Assembly (NCBI GenBank): GCA_020086605.1
Contig: JACBWW010000004.1
Span: 12,161,632-12,225,631 of the forward strand
Direction of reading: 5' to 3'
DNA: 64,000 nt
Source of the DNA: Lanius collurio
Lineage: Eukaryota; Chordata; Aves; Passeriformes; Laniidae
Positions within the stretch are counted from its first letter, which is position 1, and every line of letters begins with the position of its first letter. The notes beneath the pieces are model-generated. The model had not been told where the DNA came from. It was given only the letters and a program-made list of their open reading frames with translations, and searched no databases. The position numbers and the translations under genes were made by a program. Below, piece after piece: positions 10,831 to 22,790 of the stretch.

Positions 10831-13800
10831 GGACAAGAGGTTCAGCCTAGGTGCAACAGCTGTAGGTGAGGAAGCACCTTATCTTCTACAAGTGTTAAAG
10901 TAAGCAGCATGGTGCTCTGTAAAATCATTCATTCTGGTGCCAGTGTGGGCATGAGCACTGGCAAAAATTGAAACTTGTCTCTTTTCATGCCACAATCTAT
11001 TGATTGCGATAGTTCTAGGTGATTTCAGTGAAGATTTTGCCTCAGCAAATAGCTTGATATTTGATCATGTAAATAGTTTATATTTCAACTCCACCTTTGT
11101 GTATTCAAGGGAAGCTCCCTTGGGATGCAGTCGCCGTTGCTTGTGGTTTTATGGATGCAGAATTTGATGCTCTGTTGCCATCACTGATACAGTGATGGTG
11201 ATAATGGTTATCACTAACTTGTATCCCAGTGGTAGGTAAAGTGTTACTATTTGGCTGTTCCTCAGACATTTTTGCTCTGTCAAGTGCATCTTCCATTGAT
11301 ACCAAAGATGATTTATGTGACTGTTCCCATTCTGGCAGTGTGAGTGATGCACATATGGCTCTTTGGAGCCAGTGGATGAGAAGATCTTGTAATGCACAAG
11401 TGTGCTGCAACATAGATTTTTGTTGTTGTAACTATGATATCTTTATTTTGTTCTGAACAACAAAATCCATTACTTGATTGTGCAAAATTCAGCATTTAAC
11501 GGCCAATGAAGTGAGGAGCAGAGGGCCAGACTCGGGCTCCCGGGAGCACTGTATTGGTCTTTACTGACTCGTAAGCCCATGGACTGATGTCAAAGGCTTG
11601 TGACACTACAGGAGCAAGTGAAGATGGGCTGTCAACACACTTTTCTCATGGTGGTGAACTCTGATGTCTATGACTGAACCCAGGTAGCAGCCTTCCCCTG
11701 AGGTACTGTCATCGAGTCTCTGTCTTGGCCACCATGCTGTACAGAACTGCAAGAACGTAGTTGTCTTCATATTTAGTTGGCTAAACATTTTAAGGAGGAA
11801 ATAGGCAGATATGGACAGCAGGTTCATGGAAGACTTTTTTTAATAGCTAGTAAAGCTAACCCCCCTAAAATGCCTAAATTCTAAAGAACTGCTTTATCTA
11901 TGAACTTCAGAAGAAGGAAACATGGTTAAGCTATAGAAATGCATATAAGGAGTTTATTACAATATGTTAATTACCACTGCCCATAGTTATCCATTATTAA
12001 TAAAGCAATTTCCTTCAAGATAAAATAATGAAATGTACATTTTCATGTATCTTTGTCAGTCAGAAGCCCAAGAAGATATTCCTGTTCTACTTCTGTCTTG
12101 TGGTATAAAGTAATGCAATTCCACTGAAGTCAGAGGTGGATAGCTGAGGAGAAGGCAGGTTCCTTTTTTGCTAGAGAGCTTTAGTACAACATTGTTTTAT
12201 TTCTGCACATTAAAGTTAATAACACAGCAAGTGTATTTTGAAGTTAAGTCTTTCTAGGATCTCTATATGTTAAATATCTGTGAACAAACTTTATAGTTGC
12301 TCTATAGGCTCTCATGATATATCATTTTGAGCTGCCTTCTATCTATTGCATTTTATCTGCCTGCAAAATCCATTTCTAATTCTGGCCATATCTCCTTTGC
12401 GATCACTCGCCAGAAATCTATTCCCAGGATTCTCCTTATTTTAGTGAAATATCTCTGCTTCAGCACCTTTCCCAAGGTGGCTGATCTAATCAGGGCACTA
12501 TCAGTTATCATTTCTCATTTCCTTTGCTAGCTCTGTCAAATGCAATGCACAGCCTAACAGAGTGACATTCAAATATTCTCAGTGACCAAGGCTATTTCCT
12601 TTTCTTTTACCCTGCAAAACTGGATTTGTATGTGGCTTCTTAAGCACGTGCCCTTTGCTCTCGGAATGTGACTTATAAAATGCGCTGTGGGAAGAGTTAA
12701 TGTTGAGCAGATGAAATAGCTGCTTCTTTATTCATCCCAGTTAAGTTCCATTGATGTTGACCATCTGGATTTAAAATTGCATATCCACAACTTTGTTTTT
12801 TCAGGTAGAGAAGAGCAATGCTTCATTCCTGCCAACAGTGTAAGAGAGCCCTGCTTTGCCATCAGAGAAATGACATTTTTACCTCCCTGTTGCACAAATT
12901 TGTTACCTCCCTGTTGCTACCCTCCATTCTTGTCTTTTTCCATATACATGTTTCTCTTTTAAATACGAGTGTGGCTGTGTGCAAAGGTCAGCACACACCA
13001 AACCAGGGTACTTGTGTTTCTCAAATAAAGAGTCACCTGTGTAGCTGGATCCTCTGCTAAGGTTAAATATGGTTTATATAGACACAGGTCCAGCAATAGC
13101 ATTCAGTTTTGGCCTCTATTTTTTTTTGCCTTGGGTGACAAACCTCTTAGCGTTATCTTAGATTGCTATCACAGACTCTTGCTTGTTTTAATAAGTGTGT
13201 GGCTGACTATTCCATCCACTTTGGAAGATAGAGGTATCTACGTGGGTCCTCATAGCCCTTCCTTCTTTGCACCATTTGACACTTGCTGTCACAAGCCCTG
13301 CTTTGTTGCAGACTCATTTCTCCAATGGTTTTTGTGAGGGCCGAAGCCTAAACCCTGCTTTTTAGGAGAAGAACTGGGAGCAGGCATTCACCAGACTGGC
13401 TGGGAGTGGGAAGAGAACTCTCTCTCTCTGCACCTGTCCTGTCTGCAAAGCACTGTGCAGTGCAGCACTTACATGATGCTGGCAGCTTAACATGAGCTCA
13501 GCTCTTGATTTCTTTTGAAATTCATAGAACCAGTTTTTTTGGGTCTTTTTTCCTCCCACTGTGTGAATGGAGCAAACCTGTCATGCAGTCTGCAGCAGAC
13601 CATCACGTACATTTCATTTCCCCTGTAGCCTATTGCAGGCTACAGAGTTTAGTTTATTAGTTTCAGACAGGGAGAGGAAAAAATTAGGAAAATGGATTTT
13701 AAGCTGACAAGAAGAACCAGTCTGATTTGTTATTTATGGCCCAAGACACAACACCAACCAGGTGCTCTGTGTTCCAGCTCTTTGGCACATCTTTTGGTGA

Positions 13801-16800
13801 GCCGTATCCCAGATTGGTGAGCTTTCAGGGCAGGGTATCTGCAGTCCTTCCAGGTTGTCCCTTGGACCCTGTCCCTCTGGTTGGCTGTGGAGCTGCAAAC
13901 TGGGGAGCATCTGCCCTAGCAGGGAATGGCAGAGCAAGCATCTAGGTGTCCTTGAATGGTTATTTCCAGTGTGGCTAAATAACAAGGATGGTGTCTAATG
14001 GCTTAAAAAGCTGCTTGGAGCGGCATTTTTTTAGCTATTTCTTCACTGTAGGAAGGTAGAGAAATCTGTGTTAAAATAATAATTAAATGCTGACAGTACT
14101 AAATTTCTACCCAGCGTGAGTTGGCAGCAGTTGCAAACCAAAACATTAGGTCATTAAAGCGAAAAGAAAAACCTGATTAAATACCTCTGAATGTTTTTCT
14201 GATTAGGTATTCTTAAACAGAACATGTGGCTGTAATAGAAGGGTGTACTTGACAGCAGCAATTGCTTTTGAGGGGAAAGGTAAAATACTTCAGTTTTAAT
14301 GTGTATATATGTGTATTTCAAAGGATTTCTTGCTGATCTTAGCTGTGAGCCACCACAAAATCTCCCTGCCAGGAAATATGTGAAATCCCTTCAATGTTAT
14401 GTTTCTGTAAAGAACAGTGACTAATGTGCTTGGGGTTTTGTTTTGGTCTCTTTTTCCTCTTCTCTGGGTAGACAGAGTTGATTTTGCACTTGAGAGTCCA
14501 ACAGCCATGGTGGACCTTGCTGTAGCATTGGTAGTATTGAAGCACTGTGAGGCTCATGGCTGGCTGCAGTGTACATCCTGCAGACACAGAGAGAGAAGGG
14601 TTTCTGCCCCAAGGAGCTTGCTGCTGTGGGATGGTATGTGAAGTCAGGTGAGAATTCAAAGGGAAGAAAGAATGGTATTGGATACAGAAACCCCCATTTA
14701 CTTCATGGCCACTCAAGGCCAGTGGTCCACTGCTCTTAGAGGTGGGCTGAAGGGTTTTTTGGCTGAGGAGACTGCAAAGTAAAACTTTCAAAAGATGCAT
14801 TCATTTATAGGCTGCCACTTCTACCTCCTGTTTCTCCCTCAGATGTTCTCTATCATATATTTGCTTCAGTGTACTCCGTAGTGATGTTTTAAGGGCTGAT
14901 ACCTGCAGCACATGTCTGGAGCTCCTTTCAGGTCCTCTTTAAGGAATGTTGCTGGAGATAGCAAGGAGGGGAGTAACCAGAGTTGCTGGGGAGCTTTGGT
15001 CACTGTAGCAGAGTTGTGGCTGCTGGCCCTGTGGGAAGCCCTGGGACTTGAGAGGAGTCAGTGGGGTGCTGAACATCTCTTCTGCAAGTGCCAGGAGCAT
15101 CTCTGAAAGCTGTATGACCTCTGTGGCCAAAACACACTTCCCGAGCATAGAAGCATGAGTGTGGAAGGATGTTCTGGCTCTGGTGGCTCCTGCTCCCAGT
15201 GTATCAGAGCAACTCATAGTCTGGTGGTGTATTTAAGCTGCCAGCCCTGTGAGATACTACAGGGTCATCCTTCCCTCTCCCTGCCTTCTGGCCTTTCATT
15301 GCATTCTTTGAGAAACTGAGGGACAAGGGGGTAAGAGAGAGGATTCACAGATTATTTCAAACTGTTCTGTTCAAAGATTCAGCATAGGGTAATGCAACTT
15401 TTTCCTGTATTGTTATACTCCTGCCTGCACCCAGATATGCGTATCAACAATGGTCTCACAAACATAATTTCTGCTACCTCCAAGAGGCAGGGAAAAGGTT
15501 CATCTGAAGGGTTTGAAGAAAGCTCAGTATCTTGTGCTTAAAATTTTACTCAGCACTTCTACTGGACTCTTTTAAGGTCAACTGGCTTATTCATTTTTCC
15601 CTTGTAAAAGTTAAAATTTTTTTTTTCCTTCACTATGCATTCCAGAAAGGAATTTCTCTGGAATAGTGGTTCTAGCTAAATCTCCAGATTATCTGTGGTT
15701 TATTTTTCCTCCTAGATAAAGGGGCTAAGTAATCTGCTAACTGCAATTCAGGCAGAGCTGAGGTTTCTGTATGGGTATATGTGTGTCTAGATTTCAGAAC
15801 TACTGCTTTCAGTTGCAGTGTTGCAGCTGTAGGGCCCGAGCACATCAGTTATGTGGAGCTGAGTGCAGGTGCTCCAGTGAGCCTGGCCTCTGCTCCAGAG
15901 TCAGGTCCTGACCCCACTGGATATACCCCAGATTTGGAAAGCAGAGCAAAAGGCATATTTCTGCAAATGTTAGAGCAGTGATTTTTTGCAGTTAAATGCA
16001 GTGACCAAGAACAACAGAAAATTTCGGCAATATTTCTCTCCTGTATGAAGATGTGCCAAGAAAAGAACAGATGGGGTCAGGGGGCTGCCTGTGGTTGTCT
16101 GGGTCTTGGGCTGCCTCTGTACCGGCCCTGGTGGCAGCAGAGTGACCTGCTCTCACATCTGCTGCCTTTGCTGCCGAGTTCCTGCCTCAGTCACAATCCT
16201 GCAGAGTGGCACATGCCAGGATTTCCCTCCGCAATGTGCTGTGGGGGAATTAAGGTCCCCCTGCTCTTCCTCATGAGAATCGGCCACCACTATACCTTAG
16301 TGACAGAAAGTGGCTCAGAGAGCTTGGCCCTCGTATCTCCAAGTTCATGGGTCCTTGTAGTACTAGCACTGGGTTGAAACAAACTATTTCTCTACTGACA
16401 TTAATGTGCTTGACCCTATAGAGTGCAAGGTAGCCAAGCAGTTACAGGCCATTAATCTCCAATTGCTCTTGTCAAGTATTATATTCATTTTCTGGGGCCA
16501 AACAGTGGTTTAGTTGTCAGTAGGGTTTGTGATAAGATTTTTTATCTCCTGGTTAATGCCGAGTTAGTATCTAGTTAGCAGCTTTTGCAGCCTTGTAGAC
16601 AGATGCCCTTGAATTTCACCAGTCACTGCACCAAAGCTAAAGCTCAGCATCGGTTCTTCTACTAAATGTACCTTCAGGACCAGCTCTTTTTCCTGTGCTT
16701 GGATGGCTGGTTCAGGGAAAGCCAGCCGATGCACAGGTACCTGTAGGCAGGGGCTGCCTGCTTTTAGTTGTATGTGGTGCATCACTTTTAGTCCAAGACA

Positions 16801-19800
16801 CCCAAGAGGCAGCTCCCAGACGGGCTGCTTTTTCACCCTGTGACCGCTTTGGAAGGAGGGGTGGGTTGTGTTGTTTCTGTATACATTCACACACTGATTT
16901 TATTGCTTCACTTAGCAGAGGAGGAGCACTCCAGGCATCCCACAGCAGAAATTCCCCTTCTTCTTGGACACTGCCCAAGGGTTACTCATCAGAACAATAA
17001 TTGCTAAAAAATAAGGATGCTGAGCAGTAAGACTCATGGAGTGCTTTGATAAGCCAGGCTGTGATGATTGTGTACAGAGGGGCATCCTTTTGTTGCTTGA
17101 ATGGCTATAAAAGGCTTCAATAGCCTTTCTCTGGCAAACTGCTGGTGCGCATAGCTGGGAGTTCATCTGAGCGAGTTTTTCAAGCTCAGTGCCAGCATAC
17201 AGATGCTGCTCCTGAGGTGAAAACTGTTTATGTTTTAATGTATTAAGTTCTGCCTGCACCTTTCTGTACAGAAGTTTTGTTTTGAAAGTATAAGAAAAAC
17301 AAGAAGGAAGAATGTGGAGATGTTTTAACATAGCAAAAAGCATTTTCTTCCTACACCGTGCCATTTCGGAGAGGGAACAGCTTCTTCTACAGTTCTGTCT
17401 TGGTCTAGATCTCTCTCTTCAGAGATTTAAACATATGCTTATATCAGTTCCTCAGCTGGTGTGTATCTGTTGACATAGTGTATGTACTGACGTAAAGCGT
17501 GGTCTGCATTTACACCTGATGTGTTTGCCATGCATCTTCAAACTTAGCAGAGTCCTCAGGTTTTAAACATATTTCTTTAACAAAGCTGTAGCATGAGGGC
17601 TTTGGGCTTTTTTGGTTTTGTGAGAAGAACATTGACATTATTATCAGTAGTAAAGGAAAAAGATTAGGAAGTTGCTTTTTAATCCTGACATCTATAGGAT
17701 TTTTTTGTGTTTCACGAGGCAATTGCCTTTATGCAGCAGATGGGGATCATAATGCTCCAGGTGGAGCAGGCTTTTGCACACCTGGAGCAAAATCCAGATG
17801 TGCTGAGTGTTTGTAAAGAGTTGACACTGCACGACTTGTCCTTCTCTTGGGAAGCTGCTCACAGCTGGAGGCAGATGTGTACTGGTAGGGCATACAACAT
17901 GCTCTGGTTTTCAAATCTGGGGCAAAGCAGGGATTTCCAGAAATCCATGAGTAAAGCTGGAGCACAAACCCATTGAAAATTCATGTGTGTCCAGGTAAGT
18001 GGCTGCGATCACTCACAAGCCATAGCTCTACTCAGCAGAAATGGAAAGGAGGAAATTTGGGAACTGTTGGGTCTGCTGTGCCAGGCCACAGGAGGTTTTG
18101 CTTTCAGGTTTTATTTGTCCATGCATTTTTTTTTCTAGCTGAGATAGCATTTGAGGAGATAGGGTAGCAACTTGAACCTCTGTTCAGGCCATCTGTAAAG
18201 GAGATGGTAATTATCAGAGACGGGGATAAAATCCTGCTCCAAATCTCAAGGATCTCAATGAGTTGTGAGGATGCTGAGGTCATCTGTGGTAGGTTGGCCT
18301 CATCAGCTCTGTTAGATACTCTGTAAAAGACTGTCAGGCCACAGGAATGTAGTTCTCTAATTTTGATCTCGATTGCTCCTGTTGCCCTGGTTCTGTTCTT
18401 GTTTTCTCCACAAATCTAAGCATTGTTATGTTTTCATCCTATGTCCCATGCATGCATTCTTTTGGTAATGAAAGGAAGGAAATGATTGTGCTCAGATTTC
18501 TGTCTGTAAAAAACAAGAGCATCAGTTTGATTCTGCTTTATTTTTGGTCAGGTTACAAGGGATAAAGTTGACCTTATCTGGAGATAAAGGATACTATTAT
18601 ACTTAAAGTTTACTAAGTGCGAAGTGATTTGGAAATCAGCTTGGGTTTTTTCCTGTACAATGTAGAGGCATCAAATAAGATGAAGTGATTTTGGATGTGG
18701 TGTTTGGGACTCTTTTTTCCCTTCAGTTCTTCAGATTTGCACCACAGAAGAGCAGGTTTTTGAAACTGTTGAGTGAGAAATAAGTAATGCCTAAACTGTG
18801 TTGTTTGGGTGTAAGACTTCAAGCTAATTCAGCTGTTAGTAGGACCACTCTTAAATAAAGTCCTTTAGGCTGATGTAGGTGACTTCCTGCCATAAATACT
18901 GTGCAGTTTCTATTTTATGTAGGTTGATTTCATACAAAACTTCTGCTCATTCATCTGCTCTGTTGTGATTTCTTTGTGTATAGTGAAAGAAGCATCCATC
19001 ACAGAGTTTTTGTGGGCCTACGTTACCAACTTGCTCCTCAAGACCTGCCCCCATGCCGCAGTTGTTCCCAGTCATAGGGTAAGGCAATCACAAAGTATTC
19101 CCATCCCATGGATGCATCCTTTGCTTCTCCAGCTTGGAGACTGCAGTCAAACAAGATGATTTTACCTACCTGGGTCCCCAGGAGTCAATGCATTTTGCTG
19201 CATTACTGAGGACTATGTTATTGGTAGTTGTGGTGATGAGACTAATACTACAGGGTGTTCTGTCAAATCTGACAGGGAGTTGCCTGCTTTCTTTTTGTTT
19301 GGCAATTCATTGTAAAACCACAGCTACAAAAGGGTGTTGATTTTGGTTTTTTTTTTTTTTCCTTTGCTTCTTCTAGGCATCCTAGGGAGAAATTGTTGAT
19401 GTGCTCCTGTCTGTGGCTTATGCTTGTCATCATGCTCTAGACAGACATCCTCTTTTCTTAGTTATGTGGAAATTGGGGACAGGGCAGAATTTTTTCCTAG
19501 AGTCTTCTTGTTACTCTCTCATGTAAATTCTTCATTGTTTTGTGTCCACTGTTCATACTTAAAGATTTTTAAGAGGAGGAATGATACTTTGAACTCTTAA
19601 AGAACAAAATTAGGCAAGGTAGAACTGGCTGTGATTGCTGCTTTGGTCTGTGATGCTGTGCTCTTTTCACTACACCACAGATGAAAGCCTATGTTTATTC
19701 CTAAAAAGAACTCTGATGCTCACCTGAGTTCAGTTATTTACTTGGAGGAAAAAAAGTTCCCTTAGATATGAGAAGGCTATTTAAAAATCTGTGTTGGACA

Positions 19801-21952
19801 TTTTAATTGCAGCAAGCGATGAAGCCTTTGAAGTTTTATTACCTATTATGTACTTGATTCAAAAGTTGCCTTTTGCAATAGCTTAAGGTTTTTTATTTGC
19901 CTGAGATTATTAACATTTCTGTTTCAAGCTTTGAAAGAGAAACTCTGAGCATGATTATGAACATTAGGTTAATACATAATCCCCACTCAAAGGTTCTCCT
20001 AGATTTCCACGTGCTTGTTTAGAGGCCATTCAAAGGTGCTTAGCTTTAATTGCCATTATGTGAGCACATAGAAATAAGGACCCAAGAGCCTTATCAATTA
20101 TTCTGTTCACAAATTCCTTTTTAGATCGTCTCACAGCTGTTCTAAGTTAGATTTGCATTGAAGTTACTGGGACTTTTAAAGATATTTTTTCAGTTAGGCT
20201 GAAGATTCTATTGTCTCCTTATTTAGATGCTCAGTGGTTATACCTTTCTGGGTCTTTATCTAATTACTGAGCATTTATTTTTTGTGACATTGTTTCGAGA
20301 GGTATTTTACCTGCATACAGACTTTTATCTGCTGACATAGAAATAATAGAGGCCTGTTTAGAAATGGCAAAATTGTTCCAGTTTTTGTGGTTCTCAATGA
20401 GTTGCAAGATCTTAAATACTTTAGTTGGAAAGGAAAAAGGAACCTCATCTTTTACTAGCCTTCTCAAATATTACTTGGAGGACTAGAACTGGGAAATGAA
20501 ACTGAAAGGTGGCTGGACCTACATCTTCCACCATCGAAGAGAAGCCTTTTCTGTAGTCACAGCTCCTTTAAAGATCTGTGAAGTTCACGGGGGAATTCTG
20601 AGGGAGTTATTGTCAAGTAAAAACTGGAAATGTGTTTCTAGAATGGAGGAAAGGACTGGTGTGTGGGGAAGTCTCTTTGGTGCAGCCTGCCCAACGCCAG
20701 AAAGTCACAAGGCCGAGAGAAAAAAAAATCAACCATGCATTGCACTGCAAAACAGAGTAGAAAATATATTTTTATGTGCTTATACTGTAAAATCAAGAAC
20801 AGACTTGTAGAAATCATACAGAAATACCCTATACTTCATGCAGTGTGTTACCCAAATTATGAACAGCTTTCTACCACTGAAGATACTAACACCAATGTCA
20901 GTAGCAGTAAAACACAACAGGCTGTATTCTGTCTCATCAGAAGATTTTAAGCTGTCCCTGGCCTTGCTTGTCCCAGCCACATGCCTCACTGAGCATGGGG
21001 CACTCCAGAAGTTGAGTTTGTGCTCTCTGAGCTATCCATCCTCTCAAATGAATATTGAAACCAATCACATGGGCTGGCCAGGAGTACAGAAATGCTGGTT
21101 TGAGCCCTGTCTCAGCCAGATGTTAGGAGCACAAGAAATGCCCCAGTTAATTGGAATTAGTTAGTTGAGCTCAACACCCTGCTGTCGGGCAGGCAGTGGG
21201 AGATGCCACCCAGCAGCCTCCAGCCCTGTCCCACTGGTGGTCCCAGCCTGGGTGGTGGGTGTGCATGTCCCCCCAGCAGTACTGCCCCTGCTGCTGCCTG
21301 GGGGAGCTTGCACTGCAAGTGATGCTGATCTTGGAGAAATAAATAATGCATATGTGGAGGGGCATCTTCATCAGTTTCCTTCACTGGCCTTGCCTGTCTT
21401 GAGTTTCTTGTCCTTAAAGCTACTGTGTTGTGCTCAACTCTTTATTTGTACCTGCCCAAAGCCTTGTATGTCACTGTGTCCTTGGCACGGCATTCACCCG
21501 ATGGCATGGCCTGACACCTTAACTTCTGATTCCCACTCAGCACTAAAGTTATTCTCCATTTTGCCTCTTCATATTTTTAAAGAACTTTTTTAAACTCAGG
21601 GGTTATGTTTTATTTTTTTAACTAATATTTTTTGTTGGTTAAAATTCTCCTCCTTTCTGACAAAACAATCTGTGTGTGTTTGGTGAAAGAAGGTTGATCA
21701 GATGTTCAGTAAAAAATTTCTGTTAGAATAAAGCTTTTCATTTGCAAAAAATACTGAGGTTATGATTTTTTGGGTCTCAAGCCCAGTACACATTTCCAGG
21801 TTATCATGGAAAAGAGTCTCCGCCAGATTTTCTTCAGGAAAAGCAAGCGCAGTTTGTCATGAATCCCAGCTAATTTATTCCATATTCCATAAATGTTATC
21901 CCCTACCAGTCCAAAGGCTGTCATTACACTGCTGTCATTAACCATCTGTTTA
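10831..21952. other. Long stretch of unique non-coding DNA, no gene seen
   Basis: About 11 kb are CpG-poor with alternating AT-rich and moderately GC-rich blocks. A T14 run lies at 19347-19360. Open frames reach 153 codons (14339-14800, minus) and 150 codons (16912-17364, minus), but they overlap other frames and match nothing I recognise. No LINE, LTR or RNA gene was recognised. Old, unrecognisable repeat remnants could remain. Confidence 0.5.
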
Positions 21953-22050
21953 GCATGTAAAAGTCCTCGGGGCAGGGATCGCATCTTTGCTTTGTACTGT
22001 GTAAAGCTGAGCCTGTGGCTAACACTTGAGAAACAATTAATGATAATGCA
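21953..22050 (+). repeat. Ancient amniote repeat 3' end (MIR/L2-like tail)
   Basis: The series 'aagtcctcggggcagggatc', 'gcatctttgctttgtactgt', 'gtaaagctgagcc' and a closing 'aacaattaatgataat' follows the tail of an old amniote repeat. In that tail, as I remember it, 'ccttggggcagggatcgtgtctt' leads to 'gcacctagcac' and ends in an AAT-rich stretch. It stands among unrelated unique DNA and is strongly diverged. Confidence 0.55.
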
Positions 22051-22543
22051 GCTCAGTAGGGTACTTGGGATACCAAGCTAATAAGAGTGGTATAAATGCC
22101 TGGCTGGATGGGATTAGAGGGAACTTCTGTGTCCTAGTGGTGTCTCCAGCAGGTGAGGGGAAGTAATCTTAAAACATTGTTTGACAAGGAGCAGTGAAAA
22201 AAGAGACAGCATTTGTGAAGGATGTAAAAGAGAGAAGAATGCAAGAGAATCACAGTTTGGGAGTGTGTTATGCTTTATTATTATTATTTTAATGAGATTT
22301 TTGCAAACTAAATATATTTTTCTCTACCATAAAATAAGGGGTCACTTCAGAACATTGATATCATTAGTGCCTGCATTGGTTGTCCTTCGCATGATCTTCT
22401 GCATGCATTGTAAGTCGATGTTTTATCGTATTTTCCTTTGTATCTTAATGAACCCCGTGTGTCGGGGAGAGAGAGAAAAGCTCAGTAGATTTTCATCTTA
22501 TGTTAATCCATCAAAATCAAGTTAGTTGCAAGAGATGGAGGAG
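22051..22543. other. Unique DNA, AT-rich, no gene seen
   Basis: The stretch includes a short TTA-rich run near 22274-22290. No gene or repeat family was recognised. It leads directly into the CpG cluster that follows. Confidence 0.5.
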
Positions 22544-22560
22544 GTGCGTGTGTGCGCGCA
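22544..22560. other. Alternating purine-pyrimidine run (Z-DNA-prone)
   Basis: Seventeen bases alternate purine and pyrimidine without a break, mostly GT and GC steps. Such sequence can adopt Z-DNA when negatively supercoiled. It sits at the upstream edge of the CpG cluster. Confidence 0.7.
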
Positions 22561-22589
22561 GACGTCAGCGCCCAGCCGAAAGCTTGCCA

Positions 22590-22602
22590 GTTGCCCAGCA
22601 AC
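22590..22602. promoter_or_regulatory. RFX X-box, GTTGCCCAGCAAC
   Basis: This is an inverted repeat of GTTGC around a central CCA that fits the RFX consensus GTNRCC(N0-3)RGYAAC at every position with a one-base spacer. RFX factors bind such sites in promoters of ciliary genes and in some enhancers. Its setting in a CpG cluster beside a CRE half-site raises the chance that it is functional. Confidence 0.6.
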
Positions 22603-22790
22603 CTTCCCGCAGGAAGATGGATGTCCTGCCACCCGCTCCGCTTTTAGCTGAGCTACAATATATTCGCGGCACCGCATCCGCTGCGCACGCAGGGGATGGG
22701 CACGGGCTCAGCTGCTGGGGGCATGTTGCCTCTCTCAAGGGTTGGCTCTCGTGCCGGGGCTGGAGAAAATGCGTTTCATGCCATCCTCGT

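Larger units (their letters stand above)
22544..22790. promoter_or_regulatory. Isolated CpG cluster with X-box and CRE half-site: candidate promoter/enhancer
   Basis: About 20 CpGs occur in roughly 245 bases, in a neighbourhood where CpG is otherwise rare. Within it are a 17-base alternating purine-pyrimidine run (22544-22560), an ACGTCA CRE half-site (22562-22567) and a perfect RFX-type X-box (22590-22602). This combination is typical of small CpG-island promoters of ciliary or neuronal genes, and would suit an alternative promoter or enhancer. No first exon or donor site could be assigned with confidence, and an ATG at 22618 opens only a short unrecognised frame. Confidence 0.5.

Noticed and set aside
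22618..22790. Short ATG frame just after the X-box as a first coding exon
   Set aside because: The frame shows no recognised protein, and no convincing splice donor could be assigned.
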